A DNA stretch of 64,000 nt from Galbibacter sp035306585 (GTDB lineage Bacteria; Bacteroidota; Bacteroidia; Flavobacteriales; Flavobacteriaceae). Within the stretch, counting starts at the first letter, position 1. Every line of letters begins with the position of its first letter. Both the position numbers and the translations under genes were made by a program. The stretch lies in contig NZ_DATGNU010000008.1 in the NCBI RefSeq assembly GCF_035306585.1, forward strand, positions 5,331 through 69,330, read 5' to 3'. The notes beneath the pieces are model-generated. The model was not told where the DNA came from and did not search any database. It saw nothing but the letters and a program-made list of their open reading frames with translations. Below are positions 1-8,058 of the stretch, in pieces.

Positions 1-652
1 CTGAACCTGCTATTTTGACTTGCAAGGTACCGTCGCAATGCAGACTGATATCACCAGAGCCTATAAGATTTACTTGGACGTCAACCGCCTTTAAGGTAAG
101 TGCTTCGATATCCCCCGATCCCGATAGTTTGTAGGCTACCTTTTGAGCATTTCCTTGAAGTTCCACATCTCCTGATCCGACCAGGGAGGTTTCTAAATTT
201 TGAACATTGAGATTTAGAGCGATGTCTCCGGATCCCGTAAGCTCAGTATGAAGGTCGTCACTAGCGATAACGTCTTTTGAATAGATATTCCCTGATCCTG
301 TCAGGGTAACCGCTGTGAGACGTTCAAAAGGAACCCTCACTAAAATGCCAGTTCTTTTGCTAGGTTGTAAGTTATACCCTTTCTCCGTTTCTATAGTGAG
401 TGTTTTCCCTTTCACTTTGGTAACACTATGTGGAATTAAATTTTCTTCCCCAGTGATGGTAAGGGAACCTTCAGTGCCGCTGATGAGTTCGACATCGAAG
501 AATCCTGACATTTCAATTTGGTCATATTTTGCGGTGGTTCGATTGTCTTGAATGACATTCCCGTTACCCTTAATGGTGTTTTGCCCAAACCATTGTGCAG
601 TGGCCAATTGAGATGCAAGCAGTACATAGCTCAGTAAGATGAATCTTTTCAT
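1..652 (-). CDS. DUF2807 (GIN domain) exported protein, 3'-truncated by window edge
   Basis: The reading frame starts at the ATG complementary to 650-652 and runs off the left edge, so the C-terminus is missing. The N-terminus is a signal peptide (MKRFILLSYVLLASQLATAQ). It is followed by the opening typical of DUF2807 proteins (NGNVIQDNR, then a region meaning 'the protein is X-tic to ... VEL') and by repeated GSG-D/N-I turns about every 18-21 residues, which in this family form a right-handed parallel beta-solenoid. It is likely periplasmic or surface-exposed and of unknown biochemical function. It lies 29 bp downstream of the DUF4097-like gene on the same strand, so it is probably the last known gene of the ECF sigma operon. 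A second DUF2807 gene with SSGG repeats is at 41182-41847. Confidence 0.8.
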   Translation of the reverse strand, partial: MKRFILLSYVLLASQLATAQWFGQNTIKGNGNVIQDNRTTAKYDQIEMSGFFDVELISGTEGSLTITGEENLIPHSVTKVKGKTLTIETEKGYNLQPSKRTGILVRVPFERLTAVTLTGSGNIYSKDVIASDDLHTELTGSGDIALNLNVQNLETSLVGSGDVELQGNAQKVAYKLSGSGDIEALTLKAVDVQVNLIGSGDISLHCDGTLQVKIAGS

Positions 653-681
653 TTTAGTTCGTATTTAATGGATTACTTATT

Positions 682-1755
682 TTAGCGACGAAGCATTTTT
701 AATCCGCCGTATTCGATATCTATTTCAATAGAATTTTTCCCTTTACTACCATGATAACCTTGGTAGTAGCTTTCGGAAGATTTTTCTCTTTTTATACCAA
801 ATTCGATGTTGTTATCATATTTGAAATCCGTGTACTCTAGTGTAGCGGTAATATCAAAATGATATCCCTCACTGTATCCTATTTCAACATTGGTGTAATC
901 ACCATCGATAGTTATATTCCCAGCCTTTGGAGTAATTTCTTTTATTTTGATTCCACCATAATCCCCTTCGATGTCTACAGATCCTTCAACCCGTTCAATT
1001 CTCGTGGTTAGATAATCACCGGATCCGATGACCTTGCCAACGTTTTCAATAATGACATCACCATAATCGCATGAGAAGTCAATGAGTTCTACGTTGTTGA
1101 AAATTGAATTACTATAATCGGCTTCCAATTCGATTTTTTTTGCATCGTGGATGGTAAAGTTGGAATAGTCTGCATTTATGGTCGCACCATTGATGTAATC
1201 GACACTGACATTTGAGGTGTAGTCGAAGGAAATTTCATTGAGAGTAGAATTGAGTTTGCCTAATTTCATGCTGCCATAATCGCACTTAATCTTTGTACTT
1301 CCATTGATTTGGTTTAGGTAGATGGTACCGTAGTCATTGCTTAGATCCAGCTTGTTGCCAACAGGGACTTTTACGGTGTAATTTACTTGTATGCTTACAT
1401 TGTCACCGCCCCATCTCCATCTGTTATTGCTAAATATTGTCTGCGCAGAGACCAAAGTATTTGTAGCTTGGAAATCGACGCTAATTTGATCGAGCCTTTG
1501 TTGTGCTTTCTTTTCATTGTCACTGCTGGTTTGAATGTGTACCTCAATGATGGTGCTATTTTTATCCCAGGAGGTAATATGCAAATTGCCATAGCTATTT
1601 TTTAATTTCAGTAAGGCATCTGAACTTATATCAAATTGTTTTTTAATAGTCTTTTCTTTGGTGAATTTACCGTGCAATTTAGGATCGATACTTGCTGTGG
1701 TAACAAGTGGAATGCATAAGAGCACTAAGACGAATTTAAACAGTTTGTTCTTCAT
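682..1755 (-). CDS. DUF4097-like exported beta-solenoid protein with DY repeats
   Basis: This 357-residue protein has an N-terminal signal peptide (residues 1-21, ending VTTA). From residue 141 to 286 an Asp-Tyr pair recurs at 141, 159, 178, 196, 213, 230, 247, 265 and 286, that is every 17-21 residues, with alternating hydrophobic strands between; this is what a single-stranded parallel beta-helix (DUF4097/DUF2807-like) looks like. Related SYG (54) and EYG (349) motifs lie outside the main ladder. Exported location is inferred from the signal peptide. Its start overlaps the end of the anti-sigma-like gene by 20 bp, which implies translational coupling. I infer it is a structural or sensory envelope output of the sigma factor at 2301-2870. 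No catalytic motif is visible. Confidence 0.75.
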   Translation of the reverse strand: MKNKLFKFVLVLLCIPLVTTASIDPKLHGKFTKEKTIKKQFDISSDALLKLKNSYGNLHITSWDKNSTIIEVHIQTSSDNEKKAQQRLDQISVDFQATNTLVSAQTIFSNNRWRWGGDNVSIQVNYTVKVPVGNKLDLSNDYGTIYLNQINGSTKIKCDYGSMKLGKLNSTLNEISFDYTSNVSVDYINGATINADYSNFTIHDAKKIELEADYSNSIFNNVELIDFSCDYGDVIIENVGKVIGSGDYLTTRIERVEGSVDIEGDYGGIKIKEITPKAGNITIDGDYTNVEIGYSEGYHFDITATLEYTDFKYDNNIEFGIKREKSSESYYQGYHGSKGKNSIEIDIEYGGLKMLRR

Positions 1756-2329
1756 GTTTTGTGTTTTTTAAATTTTCTATTTCTTGAATCTTATTAAGGA
1801 CCTCTTGCGCAAGCTTAATTCGGGTTTGAAAATTGATCATCATTGCATTCAAAATTTGCTTTACATCACCTTTGTTGCTAAGATCAGCTTCCAGTAACTT
1901 GTAATCGTTTTCTAGTCGTAGTAACTGCGATTTTAGATCATCGACAAGTCTTTTAGTTTTCTCACCAGAGGCTTGATCAATTTTTTCAATCTCTTGTGCA
2001 ATTAACGCATAAAAATAATATTCGGTTCGTTGTACTTCCTCTGGTTTACCCTCAGGGATGTAATTAGCCACCTTAGTTTGTGTAGGTTTCTCTTGCGGTT
2101 GATTAAAGTACTGAATACCGATTGTAAACAGTAGTGCAACAGAAGCAGCAATAGAGATATACTTCCACATCTTTGCGCCCTGGTGACTGTTTTTGGTGGC
2201 TTTGTCTCTGTGAAGTTTGTTTACAAACCGTTCTTGATGACCATTACCTGGTTCTTCCATGTCCCAGTCGGATCCCAAGCGCTCAAATAATTCTTCTATT
2301 TCATCCTTTGGTCTCATATACTTTCCCAT
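1736..2329 (-). CDS. anti-sigma-factor-like membrane protein
   Basis: A 197-residue protein with a soluble N-terminal part (residues 1-52), one transmembrane segment (about 54-72, KYISIAASVALLFTIGI) and a C-terminal extracytoplasmic part that is helical and charged (EIEKI, DDLKSQLLRLENDYKLLEADL). This single-pass layout immediately after an ECF sigma gene fits an anti-sigma factor, although no zinc-binding HxxxCxxC motif is seen. The start at 2329 overlaps the sigma gene by 29 bp; the methionine five codons in (MRPKDE, 2317) is an equally good start. Its 3' end overlaps the DUF4097-like gene. The C-terminal segment may sense envelope state, which is inference. Confidence 0.7.
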   Translation of the reverse strand: MGKYMRPKDEIEELFERLGSDWDMEEPGNGHQERFVNKLHRDKATKNSHQGAKMWKYISIAASVALLFTIGIQYFNQPQEKPTQTKVANYIPEGKPEEVQRTEYYFYALIAQEIEKIDQASGEKTKRLVDDLKSQLLRLENDYKLLEADLSNKGDVKQILNAMMINFQTRIKLAQEVLNKIQEIENLKNTKHEEQTV

Positions 2330-2870
2330 TTAATTTTTTCCTTAAAGATTCTTTAGCTCTAGAGATTAGCGTTCTACAGCTTGAATCACTGATACTCATT
2401 ATTTGACAAATTTCTTGATTGTCATAGCCTTCAACTAATTTAAGGGTCAAAGCAATTCTGTAATTATCCTTGAGTAACTTCATTGTTTGTAATACCTCTT
2501 GAGCCTTCAAGTTTGTAAAACTTGCCTCTGAGTCTGGTATGTCATTGTCTTGAACCCTATATAACACATTATCCAAAGCAATGTGTTGCACCTTAGTTGA
2601 TTTTCTGTATTGTTGAATGCTATTATTGATCACTATTCGTTTGAGCCAAGCACCAAAGGTCACCTCCGCACGATAGCTGTATAATTTCGAGAAAGCGTTT
2701 AAAAACGATTCCTGCATAACATCTTCAGCCTCATAAGGGTCTTTTACAATTCGCAAAGCAGTATTGTACATCGCCTTATAATAACGGTTATAAATTGCTA
2801 ATTGAGCTGATTGTTTCCCATCAATACAATCTTTTATTAGCGGATTAATATGTAACTCTTGTTGGCTCAA
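2301..2870 (-). CDS. RNA polymerase sigma factor, ECF (sigma-70) family
   Basis: This 189-residue protein has the two ECF regions. Region 2 spans about residues 20-90 (YYKAMYNTALRIVKD, the EAEDVMQESFLNAF core and FGAWLKRIVINN). Region 4 spans about 125-180 (LKLVEGYDNQEICQIM with a helix-turn-helix ending in TLISRAKESLRKKL). Its role is to direct RNA polymerase to a dedicated set of promoters. It is the first gene of a tightly overlapping minus-strand set with an anti-sigma-like membrane protein and two beta-solenoid proteins, so those are the probable targets. The upstream gap to position 3018 carries the terminator of the neighbouring operon. I see no ECF-type autoregulatory promoter I can defend. 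Confidence 0.9.
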   Translation of the reverse strand: MSQQELHINPLIKDCIDGKQSAQLAIYNRYYKAMYNTALRIVKDPYEAEDVMQESFLNAFSKLYSYRAEVTFGAWLKRIVINNSIQQYRKSTKVQHIALDNVLYRVQDNDIPDSEASFTNLKAQEVLQTMKLLKDNYRIALTLKLVEGYDNQEICQIMSISDSSCRTLISRAKESLRKKLNGKVYETKG

Positions 2871-2955
2871 AAAGTATATTCTTTACAATAAAGATAACAC
2901 TCATTGAAGTTTGTTACAGTTACAAAAGAAAAAAATGAAAAATGAGTCACATTTT

Positions 2956-2981
2956 AAAAAAGGAGTAGGGGGTAGCCCCTA
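2956..2981 (-). terminator. probable intrinsic terminator of the 3019-5859 operon
   Basis: A TAGGGG (2966-2971) / CCCCTA (2976-2981) stem with a 4-base loop is followed, on the minus strand, by CTCC and then a run of six U. The four-base gap before the U tract makes it less than ideal. It sits 37 bp after the stop of the FAD-binding gene. Confidence 0.5.
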
Positions 2982-3018
2982 GGGTTATTCGAGTCTCGCC
3001 CACAGTATCTTGTTTTGA

Positions 3019-4602
3019 TTAACTAAAAATAGTAGTCCTTTGAGATTGCTCAATAATTTTAGCTAGAATACCTGATAACCAAATGATTCTTCCACAGTGT
3101 TCAACGTGCCAAACGGCTTTAGAATCGATTATGTTCCCTGCAAGTAATGGGCCTACAACGTGTAGATTTTTGGAACATTCTAACTTGGCGTTCACTTCCA
3201 AACCAATTTGAGAGGCATTAGGGGATGCTAAACCTTGTTTAATCAGGTTTTTTAATAGCGTGGGAACTTGGTTATGGGCTCCGCCAAATTTAGTGCTACC
3301 AATGCAGTTTATCACCACATGAAATTGCATGGGAGCAGTAACCATAGTATCACTATGAGAATCTTGGTAGCGCAAGTAATATCCCTTTTTTTTCTTTATG
3401 AAGTCTTTGAATCGTCCTTTAATGTGCTCAAATCGCCCTTTTGATTTTAAATCGTCTATGACATCTAGGTAATGTTGACCTGCGCATCGTTGACGTCTGC
3501 CAATTTCATTACCGTAAAGACAAGCAAATGTTTTTAACTCTTGCTGATTTAACCTTGGTAATAGCCTGCCAACAGCATTAGATATTATGTTCACAGTGGA
3601 GGCAGCACCCAACTGGATTTTCTCTGCAGCGTCTAGATCTAAGGTGGCGGCTTGTGCGATTTGAGCCGCTGATAGAAGGTTGTGGGATTGTAGTTTATGG
3701 AGATGTTTTGGTTGATAATTAGCTTGTTTGATGGAATCGACTTCACTATCTGGCAACAACCCATGGGTTGATAGAAAGTAGTAATTAGTATTATTTTCCT
3801 GTTGATTTTCTATGTCATTGAGTTTATACAACAGTTCTAATGCACTAGCATTGGCACCAATAACCAGGATGTTACACCCTTGACTAGATGGATTCAAATT
3901 GGAAATGAAATTTGAAATTCGTTCTAAATTTTCATCCAAACTTGGGTTGTAAATTTGATTAATTACTAATAGCTGGTCATCTGAATGGATGTTCCTGTCC
4001 GTATAAATATTATGGGTGGGTAGCGATCCAATGCCAAGAATTACTTTTTTACTCTGAATTTTAAGTTCTTTTGCGTGAATGGTAAATAATGCATTATCTT
4101 TTGATACCTGGGTTACCTGAGTACAATAGTAATGAACCTTTAGCACGCCCTTTGAAGTTTGCTGATCAATTAATTGGTTTAATCTATCCTGAAGATAAAT
4201 TCCAAAAAATCGTCGGGGAATAAATAAACCTCCCCACTGACCTTTACTGATACGTTCTCGATGTTTTTCGAGCCACTTTTTTGTCAGCTCCCCACCAGAT
4301 GCTTTCATTCTCTTTAAAAGCGTATGGTGATTTTCATTGAGCCAATGGATGAATTTAGTGTACTCAGGCTGGGGAAGAAAATTTTTAAGCGAAGTAATCA
4401 GTAACACGGAATCGCCAGATCTTTTCCCATACGGAATTCCTGTATGGAATTCTTCATATTTCTCTATAATTGCGATCTCTAACAATGTTGGTGTTTGGAC
4501 CGCTATACGATGTTCCAATAGGTGAATAAGAGTAAAGGTAGATGATAATCCAGATCCAATAAAGCATAGATCAAAAGGCCTTTTAAGGTTTGCACTGCAC
4601 AT
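3019..4602 (-). CDS. FAD/NAD(P)-binding oxidoreductase (NAD_binding_9-like)
   Basis: A 527-residue flavoprotein. The N-terminus has a Rossmann dinucleotide motif (FIGSGLSSTFTL, residues about 15-26) followed by an acidic strand end (IIEKYEEF) and a glycine-rich HTGIPYG segment, the pattern of the FAD-NAD(P)-binding family (Pfam NAD_binding_9). A second dinucleotide site is visible mid-protein (NILVIGANASALELL), and a late FAD-contact region reads VVINCIGS and LHVVGPLLAGNII. Members of this family are often encoded with natural-product or siderophore-like enzymes, but the substrate is not deducible. Its 5' end overlaps the acetyltransferase gene by 20 bp, so it is the third gene of an operon with a PglC-like and a PglD-like enzyme. 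This combination is unusual. Confidence 0.75.
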   Translation of the reverse strand: MCSANLKRPFDLCFIGSGLSSTFTLIHLLEHRIAVQTPTLLEIAIIEKYEEFHTGIPYGKRSGDSVLLITSLKNFLPQPEYTKFIHWLNENHHTLLKRMKASGGELTKKWLEKHRERISKGQWGGLFIPRRFFGIYLQDRLNQLIDQQTSKGVLKVHYYCTQVTQVSKDNALFTIHAKELKIQSKKVILGIGSLPTHNIYTDRNIHSDDQLLVINQIYNPSLDENLERISNFISNLNPSSQGCNILVIGANASALELLYKLNDIENQQENNTNYYFLSTHGLLPDSEVDSIKQANYQPKHLHKLQSHNLLSAAQIAQAATLDLDAAEKIQLGAASTVNIISNAVGRLLPRLNQQELKTFACLYGNEIGRRQRCAGQHYLDVIDDLKSKGRFEHIKGRFKDFIKKKKGYYLRYQDSHSDTMVTAPMQFHVVINCIGSTKFGGAHNQVPTLLKNLIKQGLASPNASQIGLEVNAKLECSKNLHVVGPLLAGNIIDSKAVWHVEHCGRIIWLSGILAKIIEQSQRTTIFS

Positions 4603-5254
4603 CGCTGTTGTTTTTTTGATATCTTAATATTCTTCCAGGATTTCCAACCATTACAGCATTTTCTGGAACATCTTTTATAATAACGCTTCCTGCACCAAGA
4701 AGGCAATTTTTACCTAGACTTTTAACTCCTGTCATAATGGTGACTCCCATTCCGATGTATGATTTTTCTTGTACGCGTATACACGCACCAACATTGACTC
4801 CGGAAGATATAAAGGTTCCATCTTCAACGATGACATGATGGGCAATTGTACTTGCTTGATTGATCATAATATAATTTCCCAAAGAGGTATGGGGCATCAC
4901 AATATTACCGACTAACATGTATATGGCTTCCCCTAGGATTACATCAGGTCCTATGGATACCGAAGGATGAATAAAACTTGGAATCTTATATCCTTCTTTG
5001 TGTAGTGCTGAAAGGTATTCAACCCGAATATGATTGTCTCCTATAGGACAATACACAGCTTGAATGGTTTCTTTAAATTTTGACGTATATAGGTCATGGT
5101 AAGAACCTATTACGGGGACACCAACTACTTTTTGCCCAAGAAGGGAGGGGTTGTCGTCAATAAAGCCAACAATATTAATACCCGCCTCAAGCAAATAAGA
5201 TGCGTATATCTGACCTTGCGTTCCCGCTCCTATTATCACTGATCGATCGCTCAT
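4583..5254 (-). CDS. PglD/NeuD-family sugar O/N-acetyltransferase
   Basis: A 223-residue protein. An N-terminal Rossmann-like nucleotide-sugar domain (SVIIGAGTQGQIYA, residues 4-17) is followed by a left-handed parallel beta-helix of hexapeptide repeats (about residues 95-205) with the catalytic-type histidine pair in TIAHHVIVEDGTF. It ends with the family's VMVGNPGRILR signature. Such enzymes transfer acetyl from acetyl-CoA to an amino- or hydroxy-sugar, for example UDP-4-amino sugars in PglD or sialic acid in NeuD. The start overlaps the stop of the sugar transferase gene by 4 bp, supporting joint action on one sugar. The aminotransferase and dehydratase that usually supply the 4-amino sugar are not in this window. 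Confidence 0.85.
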   Translation of the reverse strand: MSDRSVIIGAGTQGQIYASYLLEAGINIVGFIDDNPSLLGQKVVGVPVIGSYHDLYTSKFKETIQAVYCPIGDNHIRVEYLSALHKEGYKIPSFIHPSVSIGPDVILGEAIYMLVGNIVMPHTSLGNYIMINQASTIAHHVIVEDGTFISSGVNVGACIRVQEKSYIGMGVTIMTGVKSLGKNCLLGAGSVIIKDVPENAVMVGNPGRILRYQKNNSDVQCKP

Positions 5255-5859
5255 GCTTTGTTTCCTTTAAATGCAACCATGTTTAGGTTTGGTCCTGAGT
5301 TAATCCCATCCTTTAAGATGACCTTTTTAATGGTTAGTATCAGAATAAGGACGTCCGTTTTAAAACTCAGGTGCTCGATATACCACACATCGTATTTGAA
5401 TTTTTCTTCCCATGAGATCGAATTTCTTCCATGAACTTGAGCCCAACCAGTGATTCCTGGTTTCACTAGATGACGTTGTTTTTGAAAATCGTTATAAAGG
5501 GGTAGGTATTTTATCAATAGTGGTCGTGGTCCGATCAGACTCATATCGCCCAAAAGCACGTTGAAAAGCTGTGGGATTTCATCCAAAGAGTATTTACGTA
5601 TGAAACTGCCAATTCTAGTGATTCGTTTTTCATAGGTTAGCAACACACCTTTTTCATCCCTTTGATCCGTCATGGATTTAAATTTTATAAGCTTAAATAC
5701 GCGTTCATCTTTCCCGGGTCTTAATTGATAAAAGAAAGGATGTCCTGAATTGACAATAAACAAACAGATCCACAAAAGAATGATCACTGGAGAAAGTAAA
5801 ATCAAGGCTATCAAAGATAGAAGAATATCCATTAAGCGTTTGATGTAATTGCTATACAT
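5251..5859 (-). CDS. sugar transferase (PglC/WcaJ-type phosphoglycosyl transferase)
   Basis: A 202-residue monotopic phosphoglycosyl transferase. It has one hydrophobic re-entrant helix (residues about 10-35), then the family core RPGKDERVFKLIKFKSMTD, the KYSLDEIPQLFNVLLGDMSL segment containing the catalytic Asp-Glu pair, IGPRPL, and the terminal GRNSISWEEKFKYDVWYI motif. It transfers a sugar-phosphate from a nucleotide sugar to undecaprenyl phosphate, the first step of a glycan or glycolipid. Length matches the short PglC form rather than the long WbaP form. It is the first gene of the minus-strand operon with the acetyltransferase (4-bp overlap) and the flavoprotein. No glycosyltransferases or flippase follow it, so a classical full polysaccharide locus is absent. 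Confidence 0.88.
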   Translation of the reverse strand: MYSNYIKRLMDILLSLIALILLSPVIILLWICLFIVNSGHPFFYQLRPGKDERVFKLIKFKSMTDQRDEKGVLLTYEKRITRIGSFIRKYSLDEIPQLFNVLLGDMSLIGPRPLLIKYLPLYNDFQKQRHLVKPGITGWAQVHGRNSISWEEKFKYDVWYIEHLSFKTDVLILILTIKKVILKDGINSGPNLNMVAFKGNKA

Positions 5860-6216
5860 GAGCTATAAAGTTTTTAGGTTGGCTGATGCGGTAAAATTAT
5901 TTTAAAACCTAGGCAGAATAAAAAATGTTCTACCAAAAGCAATTAAAATCGCTTAAATTATTAACGGTGCATTTCGTCCTAAATAAAAGGCCTTTAGGCT
6001 AAAAATGTATTGGAAGTTTAAAAATAAATGTATTCGCTTTGTATTGTATTTCAGCGATTTATGTTGTATTTCGGCGATCTTTAAGCTTTTTGTAGAATAA
6101 AATGGGACTTGGTAGAGCTTTGAGATATTTACCAACGATTGTTTTTAATTTTAACACCGAATTAAGCGTCCCCTTTTCAAAACCATGGTTTTATTCTCTA
6201 TGATGCTACCAACCAA
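5860..6216. other. divergent intergenic region between sugar-transferase operon and FN3 gene
   Basis: This 357-bp AT-rich gap must contain both outward promoters. I see no convincing gene; a 60-codon minus-strand reading frame at 5953-6135 has no recognisable feature. The notable structure is the pair of 17-bp direct repeats at 6044-6080 described separately. Confidence 0.6.
6044..6080. repeat. tandem direct repeat, 17-bp unit with 20-bp period
   Basis: Two copies of TTGTATTTCRGCGATYT lie at 6044-6060 and 6064-6080, differing at two positions. The 20-bp spacing places both on the same DNA face, as expected for a pair of operator half-sites. They are about 185-220 bp upstream of the sugar-transferase start and 137-173 bp upstream of the FN3 gene. 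Confidence 0.7.
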
Positions 6217-8058
6217 ATGCAATTACAAATGAGAACAACCTTTACATTATTAAGTACCCTTTTACTCTCTTGCTGTTTGTGGTCCCAAGAAATCCATACA
6301 CAGTCTAACGCTGTTTCTATTGAAAATGAAGCAGACGCTACAACTGGATGGACTGGTGGGGCAGTGATCTCATCCGAATCCACTGATGTAGAACATGGAA
6401 ACTTCTCCATGTTAATCACCTCTACTGGAGAAACAAATGGTAGAGATGTCTCTTACACATTTAATGTTACTAGTGGACAAGTTTACTCCATTAAAATATG
6501 GGCAAAGCGGGCGCCACAAAGTTATTTACCTGCCTTTGCCAATTGGTCTGGGTTTTCAAATTTCACCCAACGATCTATTTTAACGACACAGTGGACAGAA
6601 TATAGCTTTGAATTAACAGCTAATTCCAATGTGGCTGTCATACGCGCCTATACAGCTCCGATAAACAGAGGGGCTGTTTCTGGGGATGGGATTTTGCTTG
6701 ATGCTGTAAGTATCACTCCTTTGGTGGATGATGTAGTAGCACCTTCAGCTATTACCGACTTAACGGCCAGTTCCATTACCTCCAATAGTGCATCCCTTTC
6801 TTGGAGCGCTTCCACCGATAATGTAGGAGTTGTAGATTATGAAGTTTTTCAAAATGGCTCCAGTATCGGACTAAGTGGTGGAACAACAAGTTTTAATGTC
6901 ACCAATTTAGCTCCTGAAACCAGTTATGATTTTACTGCTATAGCTATTGATGCCGCAGGGAATACCTCCTCTGCAAGTAATACAGTTAATGTCACGACAG
7001 CTGCGCCCACTGACAACCAGGCGCCGACTGCTATTACTGATTTGATAGCGAGTGCTACTGCTACCACTAGCACTACACTTTCCTGGAGCCCCTCAACGGA
7101 TAATGTAGGTGTGGTTGATTATGAGGTTTTTCAGGACGGAATCAGTATCGGTTTAAGCGGGGGAGCAACAACTTTTAATGTAACGAATCTCACTCCAGCA
7201 ACCAGCTATGCTTTTACCGCTATAGCCATGGATGCAGCAGGGAATATATCCTTGGTAAGTAATACCGCAAATGTAACAACCACAACTGATACAGACACAC
7301 AGGCACCCTCAGCTATTACAGACCTTACAGCGGGATCAACAACTTCAACTACTACCTTACTTTCCTGGAGCCCCTCCACAGATAATGTAGGTGTGGTTGA
7401 TTATGAACTCTTCCAAGATGCTAGTAGCATTGGCCTTAGTGGGGGAGCAACAAGTTTTAATGTCACCAATTTAGCTCCTGAAACCAGTTATGATTTTACT
7501 GTTAGAGCGATGGATGGTTCTGGAAATGCTTCTGCTATTAGCAACACAGTAAGCGTAACAACTTTAGAGCAGCCTATAGGTGGAGCTACTGCTTATACCA
7601 CCGAAAATGCCAATCTACCTACCATTGATTGGCAGTCCAACAATTTTGTTGCTAGCGGAAATGTTGGAGTCGGCACGGAAGTTAATCCTGCCTATAGACT
7701 CGCAGTTGCTGGTAATATAGTAGCGGAAGAAGTTCGAGTAGCATTACAGGGAAATTGGCCAGATTACGTTTTCGAAAATACCTATGAACTGCCAAGTTTA
7801 AACGAGGTAGAAGAGCACATAAAGGTTCACAAACATCTTATAAATATCCCGAGTGCTTATCAAATTCAACAGCAGGGAATAGCGCTAGGGGATATGGACG
7901 CCAAATTACTTCGGAAAATTGAAGAACTCACCTTATATGCTATTGCTCAAGAAAAACAAATACAACAGCTCCAAAACCAGAACGAGAAGTTAAAGGAATT
8001 GGTACGCAGGATTGAGATTTTAGAGCGCAAATTAAACAGTTACCCGGTAGAGCGATGA
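6217..8058 (+). CDS. secreted protein with CBM-like domain, three FN3 repeats and C-terminal coiled coil
   Basis: A 613-residue exported protein; the signal peptide ends near residue 23 (CCLWSQ), and the methionine at 6229 is an alternative start. Residues about 30-168 look like a beta-sandwich carbohydrate-binding-type module (GRDVSYTFNV, RAYTAPINRG, LLDAVSI). Three nearly identical fibronectin III domains follow at about 175-261, 269-354 and 363-449, each containing STDNVGVVDYE. The C-terminus has VGVGTEVNPAYRLAVAGNI, then WPDYVFENTYELPSL and a coiled coil (about 560-608), a module common in Bacteroidota secreted and tail-fibre-like proteins. No T9SS sorting domain is present. The stop overlaps the tyrosinase start (ATGA), so the two are translationally coupled. 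Role unknown; surface binding is inferred. Confidence 0.85.
   Translation: MQLQMRTTFTLLSTLLLSCCLWSQEIHTQSNAVSIENEADATTGWTGGAVISSESTDVEHGNFSMLITSTGETNGRDVSYTFNVTSGQVYSIKIWAKRAPQSYLPAFANWSGFSNFTQRSILTTQWTEYSFELTANSNVAVIRAYTAPINRGAVSGDGILLDAVSITPLVDDVVAPSAITDLTASSITSNSASLSWSASTDNVGVVDYEVFQNGSSIGLSGGTTSFNVTNLAPETSYDFTAIAIDAAGNTSSASNTVNVTTAAPTDNQAPTAITDLIASATATTSTTLSWSPSTDNVGVVDYEVFQDGISIGLSGGATTFNVTNLTPATSYAFTAIAMDAAGNISLVSNTANVTTTTDTDTQAPSAITDLTAGSTTSTTTLLSWSPSTDNVGVVDYELFQDASSIGLSGGATSFNVTNLAPETSYDFTVRAMDGSGNASAISNTVSVTTLEQPIGGATAYTTENANLPTIDWQSNNFVASGNVGVGTEVNPAYRLAVAGNIVAEEVRVALQGNWPDYVFENTYELPSLNEVEEHIKVHKHLINIPSAYQIQQQGIALGDMDAKLLRKIEELTLYAIAQEKQIQQLQNQNEKLKELVRRIEILERKLNSYPVER
6739..7563 (+). 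repeat. three in-frame FN3-coding repeats (about 280 bp each)
   Basis: The DNA encoding the three FN3 domains is repetitive: the stretch coding STDNVGVVDYE and the one coding SFNVTNLAPETSYDFT recur at about 280-bp intervals. Copies one and three are closest in the latter segment, which suggests past recombination or duplication within the gene. Confidence 0.8.

Noticed and set aside
5953..6135. 60-codon minus-strand frame upstream of the sugar-transferase operon
   Set aside because: Low-complexity translation without domain, signal or recognisable start context, in the AT-rich region that must hold two promoters.
6739..7563. CRISPR-like repeats
   Set aside because: The repeated unit is about 280 bp, in frame, and codes for FN3 domains; there are no short repeats with unique spacers anywhere in the window.
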